26,704 bases of DNA from JBIQKZ01 sp044464765 (GTDB taxonomy: Bacteria; Pseudomonadota; Gammaproteobacteria; Burkholderiales; Burkholderiaceae_B), in assembly GCA_044464765.1 (NCBI GenBank), contig JBIQKZ010000027.1, forward strand, positions 1-26,704, read 5' to 3'. The notes beneath the pieces were generated by a model. It made no database searches, was not told the origin of the DNA, and saw only the letters and a list, made by a program, of their open reading frames with translations. Within the stretch, counting starts at the first letter, position 1; each line of letters opens with the position of its first letter. Below are positions 1 through 8,201 of the stretch, piece by piece. Both the position numbers and the translations under genes were made by a program.

Positions 1-60
1 TCTCATGTTGGAAACACGAGCCCCCGCTCAGACTCATGTCATATTGGAAAAGACTGATAT

Positions 61-89
61 TTGACGCGAAAACGGTTTTCCTCTACGCT
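61..89 (+). promoter_or_regulatory. possible sigma-70 promoter for mdh
   Basis: A TTGACG box at 61-66 is followed, after exactly 17 bases, by TACGCT at 84-89. The -35 match is good and the -10 match is weak. It would start transcription about 55-60 bases upstream of the mdh start codon. Nothing else coding is visible in bases 1-150. This is inference from spacing and box similarity only. Confidence 0.35.
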
Positions 90-150
90 CCAATCGTTTT
101 AAACTGTGGGTATCACTGTCCCATCTCATTTACATATCCGGAGATCTTCC

Positions 151-1140
151 ATGTCCAAACCCGCCATGCGCGTCGCCGTTACCGGCGCTGCCGGCCAAAT
201 CGGCTATGCCCTTCTGTTTCGCATCGCTTCCGGCGAAATGCTCGGTAAAGACCAACCCGTCATCCTGCAATTGCTTGAGATCCCTGACGAAAAGGCACAG
301 AAGGCGCTCAAGGGCGTCATGATGGAACTGGACGACTGCGCGTTCCCCTTGCTCCAGAGCATGACTGCCCACAGCGATCCGCGCGAAGCCTTCAAAGATG
401 CCGACATTGCCTTGCTGGTGGGCGCACGCCCCCGCGGCCCCGGCATGGAGCGCAAGGACTTGCTGCAGGTCAATGCACAAATCTTCACGGCTCAGGGCAA
501 GGCGCTGAACGACGTCGCCAACCGCAACGTCAAGGTGCTGGTCGTGGGCAACCCGGCCAATACCAACGCCTACATCGCCATGAAGTCGGCTCCCGATCTG
601 CCCGCGAAAAACTTCACCGCCATGCTGCGGCTGGACCATAACCGCGCTCTTTCCCAGCTTGCCGCCAAATCGGGCAAGAAAGTGGCCGACATCGAGAAAC
701 TGATCGTCTGGGGCAACCATTCCCCCACCATGTATCCCGATATCCGCTTTGCCACCGTGCAAGGCCAAAGTCTGGCCGGCCTGATCAACGACGATGCCTG
801 GAACCGCGACACCTTCATTCCCACTGTCGGCAAACGCGGCGCAGCCATTATCGATGCGCGCGGTCTTTCGTCGGCAGCCTCCGCGGCCAACGCCGCCATT
901 GATCACATCCACGACTGGGTGCTGGGCAGCAATGGCAAATGGGTCACCATGGGCATCCCGTCCGACGGTTCCTACGGCATTCCTGAAGGCATTATCTATG
1001 GTGTGCCGGTTACGACCGCCAACGGCGAGTACACTCGGGTTGAAGGGCTGGAAATCGATGCTTTCTCGCGTGAACGCATGGATCACACCCTGAACGAGTT
1101 GCTCGAAGAGCGCGACGGCGTGCAGGATCTACTGAAATAA
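151..1140 (+). CDS. mdh: malate dehydrogenase (NAD-dependent)
   Basis: Interconverts malate and oxaloacetate with NAD in the cytoplasm (TCA cycle). The 329-residue product has the usual length for the cytosolic-type bacterial enzyme. A Rossmann glycine motif GAAGQIG lies at residues 12-18, the mobile substrate loop with ARPRGPGMERKD at 92-103, GNPANTNAY after it, the LDHNR motif with Asp162 and Arg165, and catalytic His190 in WGNHSP. The ATG at 151 was chosen over the in-frame upstream ATG at 106 because it has a GGAGAT ribosome site about 6 bases before it and matches the family N-terminus. The gene ends only a few bases from the convergent prpR stop. Its oxaloacetate product is the co-substrate of the methylcitrate synthase encoded downstream, so the neighbourhood makes metabolic sense. 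Confidence 0.97.
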   Translation: MSKPAMRVAVTGAAGQIGYALLFRIASGEMLGKDQPVILQLLEIPDEKAQKALKGVMMELDDCAFPLLQSMTAHSDPREAFKDADIALLVGARPRGPGMERKDLLQVNAQIFTAQGKALNDVANRNVKVLVVGNPANTNAYIAMKSAPDLPAKNFTAMLRLDHNRALSQLAAKSGKKVADIEKLIVWGNHSPTMYPDIRFATVQGQSLAGLINDDAWNRDTFIPTVGKRGAAIIDARGLSSAASAANAAIDHIHDWVLGSNGKWVTMGIPSDGSYGIPEGIIYGVPVTTANGEYTRVEGLEIDAFSRERMDHTLNELLEERDGVQDLLK

Positions 1141-1148
1141 GCAGCCCG

Positions 1149-3098
1149 CTATTCCTGCATTTGCTTCAGCTTGCGCCACAACGTGCTGCGACTGATGTTC
1201 AGTTGTTTCGCGGCGCGTGTGCGGTCCCCGCCACACGCCGCCAACACATTCCTTATATGTTCCAACTCGGTCGTCCGGCGGCTTTCCTTTAGCCCAGTGG
1301 TTCCAGCGCCCTCGTGTTCACCGGCGAACAGCTCCGGAACGATCTGCCTCAAGTCATCGGCCGCCCTATCGCCCAGGCTGTAGCCAGAACCATGGAACAC
1401 CAGGACGCGTTCAATCAGGTTCTCCAACTCCCGGACATTCCCCGGCCACTCATAGCTTGCTGACGCCTCTTCTATGGCGCGCACCGCCGTCTCGCACGCC
1501 GCACCGTCCAACCCATCGATCCGCTCCGCAATCTTCGCCGCCAGCTCTCGGGCCAAGAGCGGGATATCGCCGCGCCGCTCACGCAACGACGGCACCGCAA
1601 GCGCAAGGATATTCAGTCGGTAATACAAGTCGCTGCGGAAATCGCCGGTCAAGGTACTGGCGCGTAAATCGCGATGCGTTGCCGCCATGACCCGAACATC
1701 GACGTGCGTAGGCACCGTGGCTCCAATGCGCAGCACCTCACGCTCTTGCAGAACCCTTAGCAGCCGGGTTTGCAATGACAGTGGCATTTCGCCGATTTCA
1801 TCCAGGAAGATCGTCCCTGTGTGCGCGGCTTCAAACAAACCCGCCTTGCCGCCCCGGCTGGATCCCGTAAAGGCGCCTTCCACATAACCAAACAGCTCGC
1901 TTTCAAGAAGCGACTCGGGAAACGCCGCGCAATTGATGGCCACAAAAGGCTTGCTACGGCGCGTGCCCGCGTTGTGAATGCCCTGAGCAAACAGTTCTTT
2001 GCCCGTGCCGCTTTCGCCAGTAATCAATACGGTGGCGCTGCTTTGCGCGCATGCCAGCGCGCGCGCCTTGACGTGGTCAATGACTGGACTTGCACCGACG
2101 ATATCAGCCAACTGGTACCGAGCCGGCGCTGAACGGGATCGGCTGCGGGCACGCAAACTGCCATCCAGGCGCTGGATGGTGGCGGGATCCTGACAGATCA
2201 GAACCGCCCCGGTGCGTCTGCCCTGCTCGGTAATGGGCAAGCGGGTCGTCACCAGAACCGATCGACCCACTTCTTGCACGCGCTCTACCTGGCTGCGCCC
2301 CGAAAGCAGCGTATCGCGCAAGCTCAGTTCGCCGGCCACTGCGCCCAACCGCTGGCCGATCAGGCTGGCGCTGCCCTGCCCAATGATTTTTTCCATCGCC
2401 GGATTGATGATGTCAATCCGTTCGTCCAGGTCAACCGCAAGAACGCCGTCCTTGATCTGGGCCAGGATGGTGTTCAGCTTTTCTCGTCTGGCCCTCTCCA
2501 GCCGCGCGATGCGCGCGATATCAAGCGCCTGATCAATGGCTTTGCGCACCGATTCCTGTGAGTAAAGCAGCACGCCCTCAAGACCATAAAGCTTGGCCAG
2601 ATCCACCACCATGCCAGGTGCGGCAATGCATTCCACGCCAAGGCGCTTCAGCGCCTGCACCATCATCTCGGCATCCTGGGTGGTGCGATACGCACGCAAC
2701 TCGATCTTCAGGCCAAAGAGGTCATTGAAATGTTCAATTTCGGTCGGCACAGCCCCATAAGTTACCAGGGCAACCCGACGCGCCGTACGCAGCGCCCGGC
2801 TTAATGCGTGCATCATATCCAGGCCGTCCACCTGCACCAGGACCACCGGCAGATCAAGATGCTGGCGCAAGTATTCTCCGTTGGATCCGGCGGCTACCAC
2901 GACATCGACACGTCCGCGCTCGCGCATCGCCTGGATCTGGCTTAAGGCATCGTCATAAGCACGATCCAGGACATGCACCTGGGCCGTCGATTCATACTGC
3001 GGGGCCAAGGTCTCGAGCAAAGCGCGCAAGCCATGAAAGCCAACGGCGATGATCCGCAATGAAGAAGGGTTGGCGTCTGGAAACAGGGGTCGAGGCAT
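1149..3098 (-). CDS. prpR: propionate catabolism sigma-54 activator PrpR
   Basis: Enhancer-binding transcription activator of the methylcitrate genes. The family senses 2-methylcitrate. The 649 residues show an N-terminal PrpR_N sensor domain (about 15-195), a PAS-like segment (about 205-305), a sigma-54 AAA+ domain with Walker A GESGTGKE at 361-368, a GAFTGS loop at 408-413 and Walker B TIFLDEIGEM at 429-438, then WPGNVREL at 551-558. A Fis-type helix-turn-helix covers about 617-646 (ACGGDRTRAAKQL...SRSTLWRKLK). The last residue of the sigma-54 contact loop is Ser rather than the canonical Ala, a variant I recall from other PrpR proteins. It is divergent from prpB, with 257 bases between them that carry a -24/-12 promoter. 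It is convergent with mdh, with stops 8 bases apart. Confidence 0.95.
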   Translation of the reverse strand: MPRPLFPDANPSSLRIIAVGFHGLRALLETLAPQYESTAQVHVLDRAYDDALSQIQAMRERGRVDVVVAAGSNGEYLRQHLDLPVVLVQVDGLDMMHALSRALRTARRVALVTYGAVPTEIEHFNDLFGLKIELRAYRTTQDAEMMVQALKRLGVECIAAPGMVVDLAKLYGLEGVLLYSQESVRKAIDQALDIARIARLERARREKLNTILAQIKDGVLAVDLDERIDIINPAMEKIIGQGSASLIGQRLGAVAGELSLRDTLLSGRSQVERVQEVGRSVLVTTRLPITEQGRRTGAVLICQDPATIQRLDGSLRARSRSRSAPARYQLADIVGASPVIDHVKARALACAQSSATVLITGESGTGKELFAQGIHNAGTRRSKPFVAINCAAFPESLLESELFGYVEGAFTGSSRGGKAGLFEAAHTGTIFLDEIGEMPLSLQTRLLRVLQEREVLRIGATVPTHVDVRVMAATHRDLRASTLTGDFRSDLYYRLNILALAVPSLRERRGDIPLLARELAAKIAERIDGLDGAACETAVRAIEEASASYEWPGNVRELENLIERVLVFHGSGYSLGDRAADDLRQIVPELFAGEHEGAGTTGLKESRRTTELEHIRNVLAACGGDRTRAAKQLNISRSTLWRKLKQMQE

Positions 3099-3134
3099 GA
3101 TTGCGCTTGTTCAATGCGGTCAGTAAAGAGACAA

Positions 3135-3164
3135 TTGAAACACATTCGTTCTATTTTTGAAACA
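3135..3164. promoter_or_regulatory. candidate PrpR upstream activating site (direct repeats)
   Basis: Two exact TTGAAACA copies lie at 3135-3142 and 3157-3164, start-to-start distance 22 bases, or about two helical turns. They sit 106-135 bases upstream of the -24 element, a normal enhancer distance for a sigma-54 activator, and about 40-65 bases from the prpR start. The TGAAAC core occurs twice more in the leader of prpB (3327-3332 and 3340-3345). The assignment to PrpR is inference. Confidence 0.4.
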
Positions 3165-3269
3165 TTCCTCCCTTGGCTACCTTTCCCACGAACAGGGAAA
3201 ACTTAAATTCGTATTAAATAACAATAGCTTGGAAGACTTCACGCCAGCAGCATTCTGGAACTCCAACGC

Positions 3270-3284
3270 TGGCACGCTTATTGC
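3270..3284 (+). promoter_or_regulatory. sigma-54 (-24/-12) promoter of prpBC-acnD-prpF
   Basis: TGGCAC at 3270-3275, five bases, then TTGC at 3281-3284, which is an exact match to the sigma-54 consensus with the invariant GG and GC at the correct spacing. Transcription should start near 3296, giving a leader of about 60 bases before the prpB start at 3356. It lies between prpR, a sigma-54 activator, and the genes that PrpR controls in other proteobacteria. Confidence 0.85.
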
Positions 3285-3355
3285 TTTATTCTTTATTGTT
3301 GTTTGCACGACTGTGTCATCCCTTTCTGAAACGAATCACTGAAACGAGAACCATC

Positions 3356-4258
3356 TTGAACACTTCCTATTCAACTCAAGCCTCTGCGGGCGCTCGCTTC
3401 CGGCAAGCACTGAAAGACGAGAAGCCGTTGCAAATTATCGGCGCCATCAATGCCAACCACGCCTTGCTGGCCAAGCGCGCGGGATTTCGCGCCATTTATC
3501 TGTCGGGCGGCGGCGTGGCGGCGGGATCGCTGGGGCTGCCTGATCTTGGCATCAACACCCTGGACGACGTGCTGACCGACATCCGGCGTATTACCGATGT
3601 ATGCGATACACCGCTGCTGGTGGATGTTGACACAGGCTTTGGCCCATCCGCCTTCAATATCGCCCGGACCATCAAAAGCCTGACCAAGTTTGGCGCAGCG
3701 GGCTGCCATATCGAAGACCAGGTCGGCGCCAAACGTTGCGGACACCGTCCGGGCAAGGAAATCGTTTCGACTCAAGAAATGGCTGATCGCGTCAAGGCGG
3801 CGGTTGATGCGCGCACCGACGAACAGTTCTTCATCATGGCGCGCACCGACGCCATTGCCGTCGAAGGCGTCGATGCCGCGCTGGAGCGCGCCCACGCTTG
3901 CGTGTCAGCCGGGGCGGATGCTATTTTTGCCGAAGCGTCCTACGATCTGGCCACCTACCAGAAGTTCAGCCAATCGCTTCCGGTGCCGGTGCTGGCCAAT
4001 ATCACCGAATTCGGCAAGACGCCCTTGTTTACTTGCGACGAACTGGCCGGCGCCGGCGTCGACATGGTGCTCTACCCCTTGTCCGCGTTCCGGGCCATGA
4101 ACAAAGCAGCGGAAACCGTCTACAGCGCCATCCGCCGCGACGGCCACCAGAAGAACGTTATCGACATGATGCAGACCCGTGAAGAGCTGTACGAGCGTAT
4201 CGGCTATCACGAGTTCGAATCGAAGCTCGACCAGCTTTTCCAGAACAGCAAATCGTAA
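3356..4258 (+). CDS. prpB: 2-methylisocitrate lyase
   Basis: Cleaves 2-methylisocitrate to pyruvate and succinate, the last step of the methylcitrate cycle (isocitrate lyase/PEP mutase superfamily, TIM barrel, Mg-dependent). Visible motifs are GGGVAAGSLGLPDLG (51-65), DVDTGFG (90-96) with metal-binding acids, and the signature KRCGH at 126-130 with catalytic Cys128. No ATG lies at the family N-terminus. The frame is open back to a TTG at 3281, but that codon overlaps the -12 promoter element and would not be transcribed. I therefore choose the TTG at 3356, giving 300 residues (family about 295). Its ribosome site is weak (GAGAA about 8 bases upstream). First gene of the prp operon, 55 bases before prpC. 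Confidence 0.93.
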   Translation: MNTSYSTQASAGARFRQALKDEKPLQIIGAINANHALLAKRAGFRAIYLSGGGVAAGSLGLPDLGINTLDDVLTDIRRITDVCDTPLLVDVDTGFGPSAFNIARTIKSLTKFGAAGCHIEDQVGAKRCGHRPGKEIVSTQEMADRVKAAVDARTDEQFFIMARTDAIAVEGVDAALERAHACVSAGADAIFAEASYDLATYQKFSQSLPVPVLANITEFGKTPLFTCDELAGAGVDMVLYPLSAFRAMNKAAETVYSAIRRDGHQKNVIDMMQTREELYERIGYHEFESKLDQLFQNSKS

Positions 4259-4313
4259 ACCCACCGTTCGAAGCAGCACATTCCCTTCGACCCCGATCAC
4301 TCAGGAGAACAAT

Positions 4314-5483
4314 ATGGCAAGCACAACAGAAAAGAACGCGCCCGCCCCAGGCCCCAAGCCCAAGAAATCAGTCGCCTTGTCCGGCGTGGTGGCGGGCAAT
4401 ACCGCGCTTTGCACGGTCGGCCGCAGCGGCAACGATCTGCATTACCGAGGCTACGATATTCTGGACATTGCACAAACCAGCGAGTTCGAAGAGGTTGCCC
4501 ACTTGCTGGTGCATGGCAGCCTGCCCACCAAAGCCGAGTTAAAGGCCTATAAAGAGAAGCTTCGTAAACTGCGCGGCTTGCCGGCGCAACTGCAGAACGT
4601 GCTGGAATCCTTGCCTGCGGCCAGCCATCCCATGGATGTCATGCGCACGGCGGTGTCTGTGCTGGGTTGCGTCCTGCCTGAAAAGGACGATCACAACCTG
4701 GCTGACGCACGGGATATCGCCGACCGTCTGATGGCCAACCTGGGCTCGGCCCTGCTTTACTGGTACCACTACAGCCACAACGGCCGTGTCATCGACGTGC
4801 AGACCGACGACGACAGCATCGGCGGACACTTCCTGCATTTGCTGCACGGGACCAAGCCCGACGAGGCCTGGGTGCGCGCCATGCACACCTCGCTTAACCT
4901 GTATGCCGAGCACGAATTCAATGCCTCCACCTTTGCCTGCCGCGTCGTCGCGGGAACCGGCTCCGACATGTATTCGGCCATCGCCGGCGGTATCGGCGCG
5001 CTGCGCGGACCCAAGCACGGCGGCGCCAACGAAGTCGCCTTCGAAGTCCAGAAGCGCTACGCTTCGCCCGACGAAGCCGAAACCGACATCCGCCAGCGCG
5101 TCCAGAACAAGGAAGTCATCATCGGCTTCGGCCACCCCGTGTATACCGTGTCCGACCCCCGCAACCAGGTGATCAAGGACGTCGCCCTGAAACTGTCCAA
5201 AAGCGCACAGAACATGAAAATGTTCAATATCGCCGAGCGGCTGGAAACCGTCATGTGGGACGCCAAGAAAATGTTCCCCAACCTGGACTGGTTCTCTGCG
5301 GTTTCCTATCACATGATGGGCGTGCCAACCTCCATGTTCACGCCCCTGTTCGTGATTGCGCGCACCGCAGGCTGGTCGGCGCACATTATCGAACAGCGCA
5401 TCGACAACAAGATCATCCGGCCAACCGCCAACTACGTCGGCCCCGAGGATCGTAAATTCGTCCCCCTTGCACGACGCAGGTAA
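4314..5483 (+). CDS. prpC: 2-methylcitrate synthase
   Basis: Condenses propionyl-CoA with oxaloacetate to 2-methylcitrate. The product has 389 residues, the usual length. The citrate-synthase-fold catalytic triad is visible: His235 in GPKHGGANE, His274 in GFGHPVY and Asp325 in NLDWFS. The ATG at 4314 has a strong AGGAGA site at 4303-4308, whereas the frame upstream of it overlaps the end of prpB. The N-terminal 18 residues are rich in Ala, Pro and Lys and look disordered. Gene order after prpB supports methylcitrate rather than TCA citrate synthase, although such enzymes often retain some acetyl-CoA activity. Confidence 0.95.
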   Translation: MASTTEKNAPAPGPKPKKSVALSGVVAGNTALCTVGRSGNDLHYRGYDILDIAQTSEFEEVAHLLVHGSLPTKAELKAYKEKLRKLRGLPAQLQNVLESLPAASHPMDVMRTAVSVLGCVLPEKDDHNLADARDIADRLMANLGSALLYWYHYSHNGRVIDVQTDDDSIGGHFLHLLHGTKPDEAWVRAMHTSLNLYAEHEFNASTFACRVVAGTGSDMYSAIAGGIGALRGPKHGGANEVAFEVQKRYASPDEAETDIRQRVQNKEVIIGFGHPVYTVSDPRNQVIKDVALKLSKSAQNMKMFNIAERLETVMWDAKKMFPNLDWFSAVSYHMMGVPTSMFTPLFVIARTAGWSAHIIEQRIDNKIIRPTANYVGPEDRKFVPLARRR

Positions 5484-5570
5484 GGGCAAGGGGAGCAGGC
5501 CCAACGTTCCGGCCATGCTCCCGCCCACGTCACGGCCTGACCCCATCATTATCTTGTTACCCTGAATGTC

Positions 5571-8165
5571 ATGAACACTGCGAACCGCAAACCGCTACCC
5601 AACACATCACTGGACTATTTCGACGCCCGCTCGGTGGTCGACGCCATCCAGCCCGGCGCCTACGACACCCTGCCGTACACGTCGCGCGTACTGGCCGAGA
5701 ACCTGGTGCGTCGCTGCGACCCGACCGCCCTGACTGCGTCGCTCAAACAGCTTATCGAGCGCAAACGCGACCTCGATTTCCCCTGGTTTCCGGCCCGGGT
5801 GGTGTGTCATGACATTCTGGGCCAGACCGCGCTGGTCGATCTGGCCGGCCTGCGCGAGGCCATTGCCGCAAAAGGCGGCGACCCTGCCCTGGTCAATCCG
5901 GTGGTGCCCACCCAATTGATTGTCGATCATTCGCTGGCAGTCGAGCATGCGGGTTTCGAAAAAGATGCTTTCGTGAAAAACCGGGCCATCGAAGACCGGC
6001 GCAATGACGATCGTTTCCATTTCATCAACTGGACCAAGAAAGCATTCCAGAACGTCGACGTCATCCCCCCGGGCAACGGCATCATGCACCAGATCAATCT
6101 CGAGCGCATGTCGCCCGTTGTGCATGCTCTGGATGGCGTCGCCTTCCCCGACACACTGGTCGGCACCGACAGCCACACACCGCACGTGGATGCACTGGGT
6201 GTGATCGCCATCGGCGTGGGCGGCCTGGAAGCTGAAAGCGTCATGCTGGGGCGCGCGTCCTGGATGCGCTTGCCGGACATTATCGGCGTCGAGCTCACCG
6301 GCGCGCTGCGGCCCGGCACCACCGCCACCGACCTGGTCCTGGCGCTGACCGAGTTCCTGCGCAATGAAAAAGTGGTTTCATCCTACCTGGAGTTCTACGG
6401 CGAAGGCGCAGCCCGCCTGACCCTGGGCGATCGCGCCACCATTTCGAACATGACGCCTGAATACGGCGCCACGGCGGCCATGTTCTATATCGACCAGCAA
6501 ACCATCGACTACCTCAAGCTCACCGGTCGCGACGACGAGCAAGTCAAGCTGGTGGAGACCTACGCCAAACACACGGGGCTCTGGGCCGACAGCCTGAAAA
6601 CCGCCGAATACGAGCGCGTGCTGCGGTTCGACCTGTCGAGCGTGGTGCGCAATATTGCCGGCCCCTCGAACCCGCACCGCCGAGTGCCGACGTCGGAGCT
6701 TGCCGCGCGGGGTATTTCGGGCGCCGTGGAAAACGTACCCGGCCTCATGCCCGACGGCGCCGTCATCATCGCCGCCATCACCAGTTGCACCAACACCAGC
6801 AACCCGCGCAACGTCATCGCCGCCGGCCTGCTGGCGCGCAACGCCAATGCCTTGGGCCTGACCCGCAAACCTTGGGTCAAGACCTCGCTGGCGCCCGGCT
6901 CCAAGGCGGTCCAGCTCTATCTGGAGGATGCTCAGCTTCTGCCGGAACTCGAACAGTTGGGCTTTGGCATCGTCGGTTTCGCCTGTACCACATGCAACGG
7001 CATGAGCGGTGCGCTTGATCCGAAGATTCAGCAAGAGATCGTCAGCCGCGACCTTTATTCCACCGCCGTGCTTTCGGGCAACCGCAACTTCGACGGACGC
7101 ATCCACCCCTATGCCAAGCAAGCCTTCCTGGCATCGCCGGCTCTGGTGGTTGCCTACGCCATCGCCGGAACCATCCGCTTCGACATCGAAAAAGATGTGC
7201 TCGGCCTGGACCAGAACGGCAAGCCCATCACCCTGAAGGACATCTGGCCGTCGGACGAAGAAATCGATGCCATTGTTTCCGCCAGCGTCAAGCCTGAGCA
7301 GTTCCGCACGGTCTACGAGCCCATGTTCGCCCGAACCATCATGGCAAGCGAGCAGATCAGCCCCCTCTATGAATGGCGCCCCATGAGCACCTATATTCGT
7401 TGTCCGCCCTATTGGGAAGGCGCGCTGGCCAGAGAGCGCTCACTGCAAGGCATGCGCCCCCTGGCGGTGCTGGGCGACAACATCACCACCGATCATATTT
7501 CGCCCTCCAACGCCATTCTGCCCGACAGCGCAGCCGGCGAGTACCTGGCCAAAATGGGTTTACCTGAAGAAGACTTCAACTCCTACGCCACCCATCGCGG
7601 CGACCACCTGACCGCGCAACGGGCTACCTTCGCCAACCCCAAGCTATTGAATGAAATGGTCCAAGACAGCGGTAAGGTCAGGCAAGGGTCACTGGCGCGC
7701 ATCGAACCCGAGGGACAGGTAACACGCATGTGGGAAGCCATCGAAACGTATATGGAGCGCAAGCAGCCGTTGATCATCATCGCCGGCGCCGACTACGGCC
7801 AGGGCTCCTCGCGCGATTGGGCCGCCAAGGGCGTGCGGCTTGCCGGTGTGGAAGCCATCGCCGCCGAAGGCTTTGAGCGCATCCACCGCACCAATCTGGT
7901 CGGCATGGGTGTGCTGCCGCTGGAATTCACGCCTGGAGTCAACCGCCACACGCTGGCCATCGACGGCACCGAGACCTTCGATGTCATCGGCGAATGCACC
8001 CCGCGCGCCACCCTGACCCTGGTCATCCACCGTACAACGGGCGAGCGCGTCGACGTGCCTGTCATTTGCCGACTGGACACTGCCGAAGAGGTCTCCATCT
8101 ACGAAGCGGGCGGGGTGCTGCAGCGTTTTGCGCAAGACTTCATCGAATCAACGACGGCACATTAA
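5571..8165 (+). CDS. acnD: Fe/S-dependent 2-methylcitrate dehydratase AcnD
   Basis: Aconitase-superfamily enzyme that dehydrates 2-methylcitrate. Its product needs PrpF before rehydration, so the AcnD/PrpF pair replaces PrpD. The 864 residues fit the family. The N-terminus SLDYFDARSVVDAI is AcnD-like. The 4Fe-4S ligands are Cys406 in TSCTNTSNPRN and Cys472/Cys475 in ACTTCNGMSG. The C-terminal swivel domain is present (GDNITTDHISPS, then YGQGSSRDWAAKG). The start ATG at 5571 lies 87 bases after prpC, with no strong ribosome site (only a loose purine run). No prpD gene is present in this window, consistent with use of the AcnD route. Confidence 0.94.
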   Translation: MNTANRKPLPNTSLDYFDARSVVDAIQPGAYDTLPYTSRVLAENLVRRCDPTALTASLKQLIERKRDLDFPWFPARVVCHDILGQTALVDLAGLREAIAAKGGDPALVNPVVPTQLIVDHSLAVEHAGFEKDAFVKNRAIEDRRNDDRFHFINWTKKAFQNVDVIPPGNGIMHQINLERMSPVVHALDGVAFPDTLVGTDSHTPHVDALGVIAIGVGGLEAESVMLGRASWMRLPDIIGVELTGALRPGTTATDLVLALTEFLRNEKVVSSYLEFYGEGAARLTLGDRATISNMTPEYGATAAMFYIDQQTIDYLKLTGRDDEQVKLVETYAKHTGLWADSLKTAEYERVLRFDLSSVVRNIAGPSNPHRRVPTSELAARGISGAVENVPGLMPDGAVIIAAITSCTNTSNPRNVIAAGLLARNANALGLTRKPWVKTSLAPGSKAVQLYLEDAQLLPELEQLGFGIVGFACTTCNGMSGALDPKIQQEIVSRDLYSTAVLSGNRNFDGRIHPYAKQAFLASPALVVAYAIAGTIRFDIEKDVLGLDQNGKPITLKDIWPSDEEIDAIVSASVKPEQFRTVYEPMFARTIMASEQISPLYEWRPMSTYIRCPPYWEGALARERSLQGMRPLAVLGDNITTDHISPSNAILPDSAAGEYLAKMGLPEEDFNSYATHRGDHLTAQRATFANPKLLNEMVQDSGKVRQGSLARIEPEGQVTRMWEAIETYMERKQPLIIIAGADYGQGSSRDWAAKGVRLAGVEAIAAEGFERIHRTNLVGMGVLPLEFTPGVNRHTLAIDGTETFDVIGECTPRATLTLVIHRTTGERVDVPVICRLDTAEEVSIYEAGGVLQRFAQDFIESTTAH

Positions 8166-8201
8166 TTACGTTAAACAGACAGCAGAAAAGGAAAAGCACC
8201 C

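Noticed and set aside
36..248. Short plus-strand frame upstream of mdh
   Set aside because: Overlaps the mdh start in another frame, has no ribosome site and ends in a low-complexity Arg-rich tail.
130..1086. Long open frame on the minus strand opposite mdh
   Set aside because: Product has no family pattern and lies wholly antisense to a clear malate dehydrogenase; typical of GC-rich coding DNA.
4539..5549. 336-codon minus frame opposite prpC
   Set aside because: Gly/Val/Asp-rich antisense shadow of prpC with no motifs.
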